The position numbers and the translations under genes were made by a program. Below, piece after piece: positions 16,705 to 27,467 of a stretch of 64,000 bases of DNA. The stretch's first letter is position 1. Every line of letters begins with the position of its first letter. Source of the DNA: Burkholderia contaminans (lineage in GTDB: Bacteria; Pseudomonadota; Gammaproteobacteria; Burkholderiales; Burkholderiaceae); NCBI RefSeq assembly GCF_029633825.1, contig NZ_CP090641.1, positions 1,674,001-1,738,000 of the forward strand, in the 5' to 3' direction. Under the pieces are notes generated by a model that was not told the origin of the DNA, searched no databases, and saw nothing but the letters and a program-made list of their open reading frames with translations.

Positions 16705-17208
16705 TCAGCCGCGCAGGTTGCGCGAGAACAGTTCGAGCGCGCGCTGCACGTGCGTGGCGTCGTCGGCGGATATGTCGCCGAGCATGCGCTTTTCGAGCGG
16801 GCGCAGCACGGCTTCGCATTCGCGCAGCATCGCCGCGCCTTCGTCGGTCAGCTTGAGCAGGATGATGCGGCCGTGCGACGGGTCCGCTTCACGCGTGACG
16901 AAGCCGCGGGCGGCCATCACGCTCATCACTTCATTCGCCGATTGCGGCGTGATCCACGAGCGCTCGGCCAGTTGCGCGTTCGACGACGCGCCGCGCGCCT
17001 CGAGCACCGACAGCGCCGTGTATTGCGCGAGCGTGATGCCAAGCGGTGCGAGCGCGTCGGTCATGTGGCGGCGCAGCAACCGGTCGAGACCGCCGATCAC
17101 GTAGGTCAGGCGCTGCTGCACGCGCGCCTTCGGCTTGTCGCCGGTCGCGCGGGTGGCGGGCTTCGTGGCGTTCTTCGGATTCGCGGGTTTGGTCGGTGCG
17201 GAACTCAT
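16705..17208 (-). CDS. MarR-family regulator of the hydroxycinnamate genes
   Basis: The product is a 167-residue winged-helix repressor. It has a Lys/Pro/Ala-rich N-terminal extension of about 28 residues, then 'QQRLTYVIGGLDRLLRRHMTDALAPLGITLAQYTALSVLEA', the recognition helix region 'ITPQSANEVMSVMAARGFVTRE' and the wing 'DPSHGRIILLKLTDEG'. It lies just upstream of ech on the same strand with the palindrome between them, so it can autoregulate or read through into the operon. It is functionally comparable to HcaR/FerR/CouR regulators. Confidence 0.9.
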   Translation of the reverse strand: MSSAPTKPANPKNATKPATRATGDKPKARVQQRLTYVIGGLDRLLRRHMTDALAPLGITLAQYTALSVLEARGASSNAQLAERSWITPQSANEVMSVMAARGFVTREADPSHGRIILLKLTDEGAAMLRECEAVLRPLEKRMLGDISADDATHVQRALELFSRNLRG

Positions 17209-17380
17209 GGTGCGGGCGGGATGGAATTGCGGGCCATCTTACCAGCACGTCAGAGCGCGAACGGGAGGTTCCAGGCATGCCGGGCAACCGCAGCGCACTC
17301 GCGCGCGCGTCGCGGACTGCCGGCCTGGCCGAGAAATCCGCTGCGTCAGCGACATCCCATGAACGGCATCCCGTACGCGA

Positions 17381-18283
17381 TCAGCCGCGCGGCGTCCCCG
17401 CAAACCGCGCCGTCGCCATCCCCGCGTGCCGCGTCTGCGCGACGAACACGCCGCCCGCATGCGGGTCGTCGGCCAGCGCATCGTCGCTCAACCCGACGCG
17501 CGCGCTCGTCACGTACAGGCGGCCCTCACCGTCGAGCGCCGTGCAACTCGGCTGCGCGGTCGGCACCGCCACGCGATCCGTCTCGACACCGTCCGGCCCA
17601 TAACGCACCACCCGCCTGCCGCCCCACTGCGCATTCCACAGGCCGCCGTCGCGATCGACGATCGAGCCGTCCGGATCGCCGTCGGGATCGGTCAGGCGCG
17701 CGAACGGCCGCACGTTCGCGACTTCGCCGCCCGGCCGGTAATCGCACACGAAAATCTCGCGCACCAGCGAATCGCAAAAGTACATCTTCGACCCATCCGG
17801 CGAGAACCCGATGCTGTTCGCAATCGCGGCCGGCGGCAACGCGAGCCGTTCGAGCGTGAGATCGGCATTGAGCCGGTAGAACCCGCCGACCGCGCGCGGC
17901 GGCTCGGCGCCTTCGTCCTTCATCCCGAACACGAACGCGCCGGAACCGTCGCAGCGCCCGTCGTTCAGCCGCGTCGGCAGCTCGGGCTCGACTTCGACGA
18001 TCCGCGTGAACGCGCCGCTGCGCAGGTCGAAGAACGCGAGGTGCGTCGCGAGCCCGACGAGCAGCACGTCCGGATCGTCGGTCAGCGCGAAACACGCGAG
18101 CCGCTCGGGCATCGGCCATGGCGTGAGGTCGGAGCCATCCGCACGACAGCGCCACAGTTGCGCACCTTCAATGTCCACCCAGTACAGCGCGCGCGTCCTG
18201 TCGCACCACGTCGCGCCTTCGCCGAGCGTGTTGCGGGTGTCGGCCAGCAGCGTCGCCTGCCCGGCCGGATGAATCTGTTGCAT
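17381..18283 (-). CDS. SMP-30/gluconolactonase-family sugar lactonase (L-arabinonolactonase)
   Basis: The product is a 300-residue six-bladed beta-propeller hydrolase. Family marks are 'NTLGEGATWCDRTRALYWVDIEG', the metal-binding Glu in 'LGEG', 'LPTRLNDGRCDGSGAFVFG' with the N-D pair and 'NSIGFSPDGSKMYFCDS'. It opens L-arabino-gamma-lactone to L-arabonate, step two of the non-phosphorylative pathway. It is last in the operon, after the permease gene. The role is inferred from context; family members act on several aldonolactones. Confidence 0.88.
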   Translation of the reverse strand: MQQIHPAGQATLLADTRNTLGEGATWCDRTRALYWVDIEGAQLWRCRADGSDLTPWPMPERLACFALTDDPDVLLVGLATHLAFFDLRSGAFTRIVEVEPELPTRLNDGRCDGSGAFVFGMKDEGAEPPRAVGGFYRLNADLTLERLALPPAAIANSIGFSPDGSKMYFCDSLVREIFVCDYRPGGEVANVRPFARLTDPDGDPDGSIVDRDGGLWNAQWGGRRVVRYGPDGVETDRVAVPTAQPSCTALDGEGRLYVTSARVGLSDDALADDPHAGGVFVAQTRHAGMATARFAGTPRG

Positions 18284-18334
18284 GCCGTCTCCCGATATCT
18301 GTCGCTTATGCGGGCGGCCGCGCGTTCGCCAGGG

Positions 18335-19354
18335 TCAGATCTTCATCGCGCGCCGCTGGTTGCGACGATACTGGTCGAACAGCACCGCGAGCAACAGAAT
18401 TCCGCCGCGTATCAGATATTGGTAAAACGTCGGCACGTTCAGCAGGCTCATCGCGTCCTGCACGGAGCCCATGATCAGCACGCCGACCAGCACGCCGGAG
18501 ATCGTCGCGACGCCGCCCGTCAGCGACACGCCGCCCAACACGCATGCGGAAATCACGCCGAGTTCGAGGCCGACCGACGTCTTCGGGTCGCCAAGGCTCA
18601 TCCGCGACGCGAGCATCACGCCGGCAAAACCCGTCACGAGCCCCTGCAGCACGAACACGGTGATCTTGATGCGCATCACCGGCAGCCCGGCGAGCAGCGC
18701 GGCCTCGCCATTGCCGCCCACTGCGAGCACGTTCTTGCCGAACACCGTCTTGCGCAGCAGGAAGCCGAACACGACGAAGCCGACGATGTTGCTCCAGATC
18801 GGATACGAGATGCCGAGGAACGAGCCGCCGCCGAGATCGAAGAAGCGTTCCTCGGAGATCATCACCGCGTCGCCGTTCGACGTGATGAACGCGAGCCCGC
18901 GCACGACTTCCATCATCGCGAGCGTGACGATCAGCGAGTTGATCCGCCAGCGCGCGATCAGCACACCGTTGACGAGCCCGACCGCACCGCCCGCGAGCAC
19001 GCCGCCCGCGATGCCGAGCACGACGCTGTGCGTCGCGGTGATCAGCGTCGACGCGACGACGCCCGAGAACGCGACGATCGACGCGACCGACAGGTCGACC
19101 TCGCCGAGCGCGAGCACGAACATCATCGTCACCGCGATCGAACCGATCAGCGTGACCGACAGCAGCAGGCCCTGGATGTTGCGCGGCGTGAGGAAGTCCG
19201 GCACCGTTAGCGAAAGCGTCGCGAACAGCACGAGAAACACCATCACGATGCCGGAGCGGTTGATCAGCTGCCACACGCCGCCGCGCGCTCGCGCGGGTGC
19301 GATGGCGGCATCGGGGGACGGGGAAGTGCGTTGGGGTTGCATTGCCTGGCTCAT
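18335..19354 (-). CDS. araH: L-arabinose ABC transporter permease
   Basis: The product is a 339-residue inner-membrane permease of the ribose/arabinose class (RbsC/AraH). It has about ten hydrophobic segments and the conserved 'LALGEVDLSVASIVAFSGVVAS' and 'INSLIVTLAMMEVVRGLAFI' blocks. The start at 19354 ('MSQAMQPQRTS') gives a short cytoplasmic tail before the first helix. It lies 32 bases after the ATPase gene and 51 before the lactonase gene. It works with the adjoining ATPase and binding protein. Confidence 0.9.
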   Translation of the reverse strand: MSQAMQPQRTSPSPDAAIAPARARGGVWQLINRSGIVMVFLVLFATLSLTVPDFLTPRNIQGLLLSVTLIGSIAVTMMFVLALGEVDLSVASIVAFSGVVASTLITATHSVVLGIAGGVLAGGAVGLVNGVLIARWRINSLIVTLAMMEVVRGLAFITSNGDAVMISEERFFDLGGGSFLGISYPIWSNIVGFVVFGFLLRKTVFGKNVLAVGGNGEAALLAGLPVMRIKITVFVLQGLVTGFAGVMLASRMSLGDPKTSVGLELGVISACVLGGVSLTGGVATISGVLVGVLIMGSVQDAMSLLNVPTFYQYLIRGGILLLAVLFDQYRRNQRRAMKI

Positions 19355-19386
19355 GTCGTTTGCATCCGGTTGATCGTTGCGGGGCG

Positions 19387-20949
19387 CTAGCGCGGCAGCG
19401 CGAGCTTGATCAGCGCGTCGGGCGTCGCGTGCGCCTTCGCGACCTCGCCCGCGATCCGCCCTTCCTTCATCACGATGATCCGGTCCGACACGCCGATCAC
19501 CTCGGCCAGGTCGCTCGACACGAGGATCACCGTGCGGCCCGCTTCCGCGAGTTCGTAGAACAGGTTGTAGATTTCCGCGCGCGCGCCGACGTCGATGCCG
19601 CGCGTCGGCTCGTCCATCAGGAACACGTCGATGCGCTCGGCCAGCCAGCGCGCGAGCACGACTTTCTGCTGGTTGCCGCCGGACAGCGCGCCGATCGGCG
19701 TGTCGCCATCGCGCGTCTTGATCGCGAGCCGCTCGATGTAGCGCTGCGCGAGTTCGCGTTCGCGCCGCCCGTCGAGCAGCACCCGCGCCGGGCTGAAATG
19801 CCGGCGCGCGCTGATGTTCAGGTTGTCGGCCACCGACGCGATCGCGACGATGCCTTCCTGCTTGCGGTCTTCCGGGCACAGCGCGAGGCCGGCGCGCACC
19901 GCGTCGCGCGGGCTCCCGAACGCCACGCGCTTGCCGTTCAGTTCGACGTGCCCCGCGCTCGGGCGCGCGGCGCCGTACAGCAGCTTCATCAACTCCGAGC
20001 GGCCCGCGCCCACGAGCCCGAAGAAGCCGACGATCTCGCCGCGCCGCGCGGTGAACGACACGGGCTCGGACAACCCGGGCCCCGCCAGCCCCTTCGCCTC
20101 GATCAGCACGTCACCGGCCGCGCGCGGCCGGTAGCCGTACACGTCCTCGATCGAGCGGCCGACCATGCAGCCGATCAACCGGTCGCGGTCGAGATCGGTG
20201 ACGGAATCGAACGTGTCGATGCGGCGGCCGTCGCGGAACACCGTCACGCGGTCGCACAGTTCGTACACCTCTTCCATCCGGTGCGTGACGTAGATGATCG
20301 CGCGGCCTTCCGCGCGCAGCGCGCGGATGATCCGGAACAGTTGCGTGGTTTCGCGCGCGGACAGCGAACTCGTCGGCTCGTCGAACGCGATCACGCGCGC
20401 GTCGCGCATCAGCGCCTTGCCGATCTCGATCATCTGGCGCTGGCCGATCGACAGGTACTTCACCGGGATGCCCGGATCGATGTGCTCGCCGAGTCGCTCC
20501 AGCGCATCGAGCGCGCGCGCGGCAAGCGTGCGTTCGTCGACCACGCCGAGCCGGCTCGGCAGCTGCCCGAGCATCAGGTTCTCGGCCACCGTCAACTCGG
20601 GCACCAGATGCAGCTCCTGGTAGATGATCGCGATGCCGGCCTCGAGCGCCGCGCGCGTCGACGCGAAGCGCTGCTCGGTGCCGTTCAGCGTCAGCGTGCC
20701 GGCCTGCGGCTGGTTCACGCCGGACAGCACCTTCAGCAGCGTCGACTTCCCCGCGCCGTTCTCGCCCATCAGCCCGTGCACTTCGCCCGCGCGCACCGAC
20801 AGCGACACGGCGTCGAGCGCACGCACGCCCGGGAACGTCACCGTGATGCCGTCGAGCGCGAGCAGCGGGCCGCCCGGCGGCGACTCGGCGGCATCGCCGC
20901 CGGTGTCGCCATCGTTGCCGGATACGGCCGTCATCGTCTGCGTCGTCAT
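19387..20949 (-). CDS. araG: L-arabinose ABC transporter, dual ATP-binding protein
   Basis: The product is a 520-residue double-cassette ATPase of the sugar CUT2 class. The N-terminal half has Walker A '[16 protein letters not shown]', signature '[15 protein letters not shown]' and Walker B '[13 protein letters not shown]'. The C-terminal half has the degenerate '[16 protein letters not shown]', signature '[15 protein letters not shown]' and '[14 protein letters not shown]', the usual pattern for AraG/RbsA. It is encoded 20 bases after the binding-protein gene. Confidence 0.93.
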   Translation of the reverse strand: MTTQTMTAVSGNDGDTGGDAAESPPGGPLLALDGITVTFPGVRALDAVSLSVRAGEVHGLMGENGAGKSTLLKVLSGVNQPQAGTLTLNGTEQRFASTRAALEAGIAIIYQELHLVPELTVAENLMLGQLPSRLGVVDERTLAARALDALERLGEHIDPGIPVKYLSIGQRQMIEIGKALMRDARVIAFDEPTSSLSARETTQLFRIIRALRAEGRAIIYVTHRMEEVYELCDRVTVFRDGRRIDTFDSVTDLDRDRLIGCMVGRSIEDVYGYRPRAAGDVLIEAKGLAGPGLSEPVSFTARRGEIVGFFGLVGAGRSELMKLLYGAARPSAGHVELNGKRVAFGSPRDAVRAGLALCPEDRKQEGIVAIASVADNLNISARRHFSPARVLLDGRRERELAQRYIERLAIKTRDGDTPIGALSGGNQQKVVLARWLAERIDVFLMDEPTRGIDVGARAEIYNLFYELAEAGRTVILVSSDLAEVIGVSDRIIVMKEGRIAGEVAKAHATPDALIKLALPR

Positions 20950-20969
20950 CGCGTTCTCGCCTCGTGCGC

Positions 20970-21974
20970 TCAGATGCCGAGTTCGGCGCGTACGGCCTGC
21001 CAGTTCGCGCGCGTCATCAGCTTGCCGCTCGTCTGCGTGTCGGCCGGCGGCGTCTTGCCGTCGCGAATCCATTCGACGAGGTTCTGCGTGCTGTCCTTGC
21101 CGTGGTTCGTCGAGCTGACCGCAATCGTCCCGTAGAAGCCGGTCGGCTCCTTCTTCTGGAATTCGGCGAACGCCTCGCCCGCGCCGTTGATGCCCACGCC
21201 GATCACGTCGGCCGCCGGGATATGCAGCTGCTCGGTCGCGCGCACCGCGCCGAGCACGGTTTCCTCGTTCAGCGCGTAGACCACCCACTTCTTCACGTTC
21301 GGATGGCGCGCGAGCACGGGCGCGGCCGCGCTGAAACCGCCTTCGTCGTCGGTCGTCTTCTGCGGCGCGTCGAAGATGTTCTCCTTGCGGAAGCCGTTCG
21401 CGAGCAGCGCCTGCGTCGCGCCGTCGGTGCGCAGCTTCGCGGTCGGCAGCTCGTAGTTCGTGATCCGCAGCGCGCCGACTTCCTCGGGCTTCCAGCCGCG
21501 CCGCTTCATCTCGTCGGAAATCGCCTGGCCGACCTGGTTGCCGATCTTGGTTGCCGACATCCCGAGGTGCGGCACGTTCGGCAGCGGCTTGCCGGTCGAA
21601 TCGACGAGCTGGTCGTCGACGGTCACGAACTTCATGTTGTAGCGCTTCGCGCGTGCGGCGATCGCCGGGCCGAGGCGCACGTCCGGCGCGCAGATCACGA
21701 AGCCCTGCGCACCCTGCGAGCCGAGGTTGTCGATCGCGGCCAGCACCTTCTCGCCGTCGGGCGTACCGATCTTCACGACCGAGAAATTCTCCTTCTGGCC
21801 GAGCGCGGACGCCGCATTCTGCTCGTTGATGAACCAGGCCTGCTCGGGCATCTTCACCAGGAAGCCGATCTTCAGCGGCGCGTCGGCGCGCGCGGCGCCC
21901 TGCATGCCGAGCGGTGCAATGCAAAGCGCGGCCAGCAGCGCGCGTAGGGTATGGCGGCGAATCGTGCGGTTCAT
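20970..21974 (-). CDS. araF: Periplasmic L-arabinose-binding protein
   Basis: The product is a 334-residue exported protein with a signal peptide ending 'AARA' before '[26 protein letters not shown]'. That start, with 'VKMPEQAWF', '[31 protein letters not shown]' and '[14 protein letters not shown]', is characteristic of AraF-type arabinose-binding proteins rather than ribose or xylose ones. It delivers the sugar to AraG/AraH. This specific likeness is the strongest single argument that the whole operon is for L-arabinose (and possibly D-galactose or D-fucose). Confidence 0.9.
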   Translation of the reverse strand: MNRTIRRHTLRALLAALCIAPLGMQGAARADAPLKIGFLVKMPEQAWFINEQNAASALGQKENFSVVKIGTPDGEKVLAAIDNLGSQGAQGFVICAPDVRLGPAIAARAKRYNMKFVTVDDQLVDSTGKPLPNVPHLGMSATKIGNQVGQAISDEMKRRGWKPEEVGALRITNYELPTAKLRTDGATQALLANGFRKENIFDAPQKTTDDEGGFSAAAPVLARHPNVKKWVVYALNEETVLGAVRATEQLHIPAADVIGVGINGAGEAFAEFQKKEPTGFYGTIAVSSTNHGKDSTQNLVEWIRDGKTPPADTQTSGKLMTRANWQAVRAELGI

Positions 21975-22057
21975 GAGGTGTCTCCTTTGTATCGGCTGGT
22001 GCCGTGATGTGTGCCGTAATCCGTCATTCGTCGCGCTTCATGCGGAAGCGCGCAGGT

Positions 22058-23023
<966 letters not shown>

Positions 23024-23953
23024 TCAGTGCGCCCAGCGCAGCACGAGCGGATCGAGCCGGCGCGCGATCGCGAGCAGTTCCGCGCGCGTGTCCGGATGCA
23101 GTTCCGGCATCGGATGCCGCGGCCGCTCGCTCGCGATCACGCCGCCTTCGCGCATCAGCGCCTTCGCGGTGAGGATCCCGGACTGGCGGTTCTCATGGTT
23201 GATCAGCGGCAGCCATGCCTGGTAGCGCGCGTAGGCGTCGTCATGGCGCCCTTCGCGCCACGCTTCGAGGATCGGCCGGATTCCGTCCGGAAACCCGCCG
23301 CCCGTCATCGCGCCGGTCGCGCCCGCGTGCAGATCGGCAAGCAGCGTGATCGCCTCCTCGCCGTCCCACGGCCCTTCGATGGCATCGCCGCCGAGCCGGA
23401 TCAGCTCGCGCAGCTTGTTCGCGGCGCCCGGCGTCTCGATCTTGAAGTACGCGACCTGCTCGATCTCGCGCGCCATCCGCGCGAGGAACGGAGCGGATAG
23501 CGCGGTGCCGCTCGCGGGCGCGTCCTGGACCATGATCGGAATCGCGATCGCGTCGGACACGCGCGCATAGAACTCGAAAATCTGCGCTTCGGGCACGCGG
23601 AACGTCGCGCCGTGATACGGCGGCATCGCCATCACCATCGCCGCGCCGAGCTGCTGCGCGCGCAGGCTGCGCGCCGCGCACACCTGCGTGCTGTAGTGCG
23701 ACGTCGTGACGATCACCGGCACGCGGCCCGCCACGTGCTCGAGGATCGTGCGCGTGAGCACGTCGCGCTCGTCGTCGGTGATCGCGAACTGCTCGGAGAA
23801 GTTCGCGAGAATGCACAGCCCGTCCGAGCCCGCGTCGATCATGAAATCGACCGCGCGCTTCTGGCTTGCAAGGTCCAGCTCGCCGGTATCGGCAAACGTC
23901 GTCGGAACGACGGGGAAAATGCCGCGATGGCGCGGCGTGCTGCTCGATGTCAT
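23024..23953 (-). CDS. DapA-family L-2-keto-3-deoxyarabonate dehydratase
   Basis: The product is a 309-residue (beta/alpha)8 Schiff-base enzyme. It starts 'MTSSSTPRHRGIFPVVPTTF'. The catalytic lysine is probably in 'VAYFKIETPGAAN', and the Tyr-containing segment is 'VTTSHYSTQVCAA'. It removes water from L-2-keto-3-deoxyarabonate to give 2-oxoglutarate semialdehyde. The start at 23953 is chosen over upstream in-frame codons on length and alignment with known family members. It lies 36 bases before the dehydrogenase gene. An aldolase role is possible in principle, but the operon content favours the dehydratase. Confidence 0.88.
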   Translation of the reverse strand: MTSSSTPRHRGIFPVVPTTFADTGELDLASQKRAVDFMIDAGSDGLCILANFSEQFAITDDERDVLTRTILEHVAGRVPVIVTTSHYSTQVCAARSLRAQQLGAAMVMAMPPYHGATFRVPEAQIFEFYARVSDAIAIPIMVQDAPASGTALSAPFLARMAREIEQVAYFKIETPGAANKLRELIRLGGDAIEGPWDGEEAITLLADLHAGATGAMTGGGFPDGIRPILEAWREGRHDDAYARYQAWLPLINHENRQSGILTAKALMREGGVIASERPRHPMPELHPDTRAELLAIARRLDPLVLRWAH

Positions 23954-24056
23954 GGTTCGCGTCCTGCTTCGGCCTCGGTCACGACCGGCCGTCATGCGTT
24001 TACGGTTTCACGTTGCACGGGCCCGGAAGGCCCGCGACCGGCTGCCGCGCAGCCGC

Positions 24057-25808
24057 TCAATGCGAATGGCTCGGCACTTCAGCGCCGCGCGTGCCGACCA
24101 GGAAGTCGAGGTCGCACCCCTCGTCGGCCTGCAGCACGTGATCGATGTACAGCCGCGCATAGCCGCCCTTGCCGAGCTGGCCGGCCACGCCCGGCGCCGC
24201 GGTCGGATCGACGTCCGACAGGCGGCGATGCAGTTCGTCGTCCGTAATGTCCAGATGCAGCGTGCCGGCCTCGCAGTCGAGCTCGATCCAGTCGCCGTTG
24301 CGCACGGCCGCGAGCGGCCCGCCGGCAGCGGCTTCCGGCGCGACGTGCAGCACGACCGTGCCGTACGCGGTGCCGCTCATCCGCGCGTCGGAAATCCGGA
24401 CCATGTCCTTCACGCCCTGGCGCAACAGCTTCGGCGGCAGCCCCATGTTGCCGACCTCGGCCATCCCCGGATAACCGCGCGGCCCGCAGTTCTTCAGCAC
24501 CATCACCGAGCTTGCGTCGATGTCGAGCGCCTCGTCGTTGATCGTCGCCTTGTAGTGGTCGAGGTTCTCGAACACGACCGCGCGACCGCGATGCTTCAGC
24601 AACTCGGGGCTCGCCGCCGACGGCTTCAGCACCGCGCCGCGCGGCGCGAGATTGCCGCGCAGGATGCGGATGCCGCCGTCCGCGATCAGCGGCCGGTCGA
24701 GCGGGCGGATTACTTCCTCGTCGTAGTTCGGCGCTTCGCGCACGTTGTCCCACAGCGACTTGCCGTTCACCGTCAGCGCATCCGGGTTCGGCAGCAGCCC
24801 GCCTTCGCCGAGCCGGCGCAACACCGCCGGCAGGCCGCCCGCGTAATAGAACTCTTCCATCAGGAAGCGCCCCGACGGCATCAGGTCGACGATCGTCGGC
24901 GTGTCGCGGCCGATGCGCATCCAGTCTTCCAGTTCGAGCGGCACGCCGATGCGGCCCGCGATCGCCTTCAGGTGGATCACCGCGTTGGTCGAGCCTCCGA
25001 TCGCCGCGTTCGCGCGGATCGCGTTCTCGAACGCCGCGCGCGTCAGGATCTTCGACAGCACGAGCCCTTCGAGCGCCATTTCGACGATGCGGATGCCCGA
25101 CATGTGCGCGAGCACGTAGCGGCGCGAATCGACGGCCGGAATCGCCGCGTTGTGCGGCAGCGCGACGCCGAGCGCCTCGGCCATGCACGCCATCGTCGAC
25201 GCGGTGCCCATCGTGTTGCAGGTGCCGGCCGAGCGCGACATCCCGGCTTCGGCCGACAGGAAGTGATGGACATCGATCTCGCCGGCTTTCAGCGCTTCGT
25301 GCAACTGCCACACGGCGGTGCCGGAGCCGATGTTCTTGCCCTCCAGCTTGCCGTTCAGCATCGGGCCGCCGGACACGACGATCGCCGGCACGTCGCAGCT
25401 CGCCGCGCCCATCAGCAGCGCGGGCGTCGTCTTGTCGCAGCCGGCGAGCAGCACGACCGCGTCGATCGGGTTGCCGCGGATCGCCTCCTCGACGTCCATC
25501 GACGCGAGGTTGCGCGTGAGCATCGCCGAAGGGCGCAGGTTCGATTCACCGTTCGAGAACACCGGGAACTCGACCGGGAAGCCGCCCGCCTCGGAGATCC
25601 CGCGCTTCACGTGCTCGGCGAGCTTGCGGAAGTGCGCGTTGCACGGCGTCAGTTCGGACCACGTATTGCAGATGCCGATGATCGGCCGGCCGTCGAACTC
25701 GTGATCGGGGATGCCCTGGTTCTTCATCCAGCTCCGGTACATGAAGCCGTTCTTGTCGTTCGTGCCGAACCATTGGGTAGAGCGCAGCCTGGGTTTCGTT
25801 GCCGACAT
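24057..25808 (-). CDS. IlvD/Edd-family L-arabonate dehydratase
   Basis: The product is a 583-residue iron-sulfur dehydratase converting L-arabonate to L-2-keto-3-deoxyarabonate. Cluster-ligand regions are visible: 'GICNTWSELTPCNAHF', 'VLLAGCDKTTPALLMGAASCDVP' and 'SAGTCNTMGTASTMACMAEALG'. The short C-terminal domain and 'YRSWMKNQGIPDHEFDGRPIIGICNTWSE' are typical of sugar-acid dehydratases rather than IlvD proper. It is the promoter-proximal gene of the seven-gene operon and is divergent from a LysR regulator. Confidence 0.92.
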   Translation of the reverse strand: MSATKPRLRSTQWFGTNDKNGFMYRSWMKNQGIPDHEFDGRPIIGICNTWSELTPCNAHFRKLAEHVKRGISEAGGFPVEFPVFSNGESNLRPSAMLTRNLASMDVEEAIRGNPIDAVVLLAGCDKTTPALLMGAASCDVPAIVVSGGPMLNGKLEGKNIGSGTAVWQLHEALKAGEIDVHHFLSAEAGMSRSAGTCNTMGTASTMACMAEALGVALPHNAAIPAVDSRRYVLAHMSGIRIVEMALEGLVLSKILTRAAFENAIRANAAIGGSTNAVIHLKAIAGRIGVPLELEDWMRIGRDTPTIVDLMPSGRFLMEEFYYAGGLPAVLRRLGEGGLLPNPDALTVNGKSLWDNVREAPNYDEEVIRPLDRPLIADGGIRILRGNLAPRGAVLKPSAASPELLKHRGRAVVFENLDHYKATINDEALDIDASSVMVLKNCGPRGYPGMAEVGNMGLPPKLLRQGVKDMVRISDARMSGTAYGTVVLHVAPEAAAGGPLAAVRNGDWIELDCEAGTLHLDITDDELHRRLSDVDPTAAPGVAGQLGKGGYARLYIDHVLQADEGCDLDFLVGTRGAEVPSHSH

Positions 25809-25887
25809 CGTCAGTCCTGTGGTGACGGGATACCGGCGCAGTCTAGGCAGAATTTTGATAACTGGCTAATGACGTTTTTGGCGATTA

Positions 25888-25907
25888 CGATATCGATTCC
25901 GATATCG
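25888..25907. promoter_or_regulatory. Two CGATATCG palindromes at a 12-bp interval in the araC-type/LysR divergent promoter
   Basis: CGATATCG occurs at 25888-25895 and 25900-25907, within a TATCGAT-rich patch. Just after it is TATAAA (25909-25914), a fair -10 element for the LysR gene, so transcription would begin close to the ATG at 25923. The repeats would then overlap the core promoter and fit autorepression. Binding by the LysR protein is inferred. Confidence 0.55.
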
Positions 25908-25922
25908 ATATAAACCCGTACG

Positions 25923-26873
25923 ATGACCGAAGCCAGCCCGTGGGGAAACCGTGGCCGCCTGAAGACGCGCCAGCTTCTGCTGGTCGTCGCGCTCGCGGAC
26001 GAAGGCAGCATTCACCGCGCGGCGGCCGCGCTGAACATGACGCAGCCGGCCGCGTCGAAGCTGCTGCGCGAACTCGAGGAATCGATCGGCGCGGTGCTGT
26101 TCGAGCGCCTGCCGCGCGGGATGCGGCCGACGCTCTACGGCGACGCGCTGATCCGCCATGCGCGCGCGGCGCTCGGCAGCCTCGACCAGGCGCACGAGGA
26201 GCTGGCCGCGCTGAAGGCCGGCCACCTGGGCCATGTGGCGGTGGGGGCGATCACGTCACCGGGCCTGCGGCTCGTGCCGCCGGCGGTCGCCGCGGTGAAG
26301 GGCACGCATGCCGGCCTGCACGTGTCGGTCGAGATCGACACCAGCAACGTGCTGCTCGAACATCTCGCGCAGGAGAAGATCGACATCGTGATCGGCCGGC
26401 TCTCCGCCGAACACGACAAGCTGCGGCTGCGCTACGAACCGCTGACCGGCGAGCCGGTGGCCGCCGTCGTGCGGCCCGGCCATCCGCTGCTCGCGCACGC
26501 GCCGCTGTCGCTCGCGGACGTGCAGCGCGCCGCGTGGGTCGTGCCGCCGGCCGGCAGCGTGCTGCGCCACCGCTTCGATCTCGTGTTCCAGCGCGCGAGC
26601 CTCGCGCCGCCGGCGAACCTCGTCGAGACGTCCGCGCTGCTGTTCATCACGCAGCTGCTCGAACAGAGCGACATGATCGCGGTGCTGGCCGAGGACGTCG
26701 CGCGCTACTACGCGCGGCACGGGATCGTCACGGTGCTGCCGCTGGAGATGGATTGCCGGATGGACGATTTCGGGATCATCACGCGCACCGACCGGCTGCA
26801 TTCGCCGGCCGTCGCGATGATGGCCGATGCGATTCGCGGGGCGGCGCGGGAGGTTTACGGGGTCGCGCTGTGA
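25923..26873 (+). CDS. LysR-family regulator of the arabinose operon
   Basis: The product is a 316-residue regulator. It has an N-terminal helix-turn-helix ('LKTRQLLLVVALADEGSIHRAAAALNMTQPAASKLLRELEESIGAVLFERLPRGMRPT') and a LysR substrate-binding domain ('GHLGHVAVGAITSPGLRLVPPAVAAVK'). This variant, resembling the GbpR subgroup, is linked to sugar-acid and galactose/arabinose uptake genes in other proteobacteria. It is divergent from the dehydratase gene with a 114-bp spacer. No Shine-Dalgarno is evident before the ATG, consistent with a leaderless or very short-leader transcript. Confidence 0.9.
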   Translation: MTEASPWGNRGRLKTRQLLLVVALADEGSIHRAAAALNMTQPAASKLLRELEESIGAVLFERLPRGMRPTLYGDALIRHARAALGSLDQAHEELAALKAGHLGHVAVGAITSPGLRLVPPAVAAVKGTHAGLHVSVEIDTSNVLLEHLAQEKIDIVIGRLSAEHDKLRLRYEPLTGEPVAAVVRPGHPLLAHAPLSLADVQRAAWVVPPAGSVLRHRFDLVFQRASLAPPANLVETSALLFITQLLEQSDMIAVLAEDVARYYARHGIVTVLPLEMDCRMDDFGIITRTDRLHSPAVAMMADAIRGAAREVYGVAL

Positions 26874-26897
26874 CGTCGTCGCAGCGGTTCCGGCCGA

Positions 26898-27374
26898 CTA
26901 CGCGGCGGCATACTCGACCACCGGTTCACAACGAATCGGAAAATTGACCGAATTCGCGACATAGCACTTCGCGTGCGCATCGTGATGCAGATGCGCGGCC
27001 CGTTCGCGATCGTCGCCGGCCTGGATCGTCACATGCGGGCGCAGCACGATTTCGGTGAAGCGGCCTTCATCGGCGCTGTCGAGCATCGTGCCTTCCGCGT
27101 TGTCGACATAGGCGAGCACGCGAATACCGGCTTCCGAGCACAGATGCAGGTACCAGAGCTTGTGGCACGCCGATGCCGACGCCAGCAGCAGGTCTTCCGG
27201 ATTCCAGCGCGCGGCATCGCCGCGAAACGCCGCGTCCGACGAACCGGGAATGTCCGGCTTGGAACCAGCCCGGATCACATGGTCCCGGCCGTACTCGCGA
27301 TACCCCGACGTGCCGGTGCCGCGATTGCCCGTCCACTCTACTGCGACGCGATACTTGTGTTCGCCAGATGCCAT
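26898..27374 (-). CDS. OsmC-family protein
   Basis: The product is a 158-residue protein of the OsmC/Ohr fold. These are homodimeric thiol peroxidases that detoxify organic or lipid hydroperoxides. The two reactive-cysteine sites are present: 'LLASASACHKLWYLHLC' and 'HAKCYVANSVNFPI'. The start at 27374 has GGAG six bases upstream; an ATG four codons earlier is less well placed. The gene is divergent from a GntR regulator with a perfect palindrome in the spacer. The exact substrate is not predictable. Confidence 0.88.
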   Translation of the reverse strand: MASGEHKYRVAVEWTGNRGTGTSGYREYGRDHVIRAGSKPDIPGSSDAAFRGDAARWNPEDLLLASASACHKLWYLHLCSEAGIRVLAYVDNAEGTMLDSADEGRFTEIVLRPHVTIQAGDDRERAAHLHHDAHAKCYVANSVNFPIRCEPVVEYAAA

Positions 27375-27467
27375 CTCGCTCTCCATGGATGTGGGTTGCT
27401 TCGGCCGGGCCGGATGTCGTTTGACGAAGCCCGCCTGCGATCGCCATTTTGGCACTGGATTCCCATT

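Noticed and set aside
23954..24056. A GGGCC-N5-GGCCC hairpin inside the arabinose operon
   Set aside because: Only a short stem without a T-tract in a high-GC spacer; not enough to call an attenuator.
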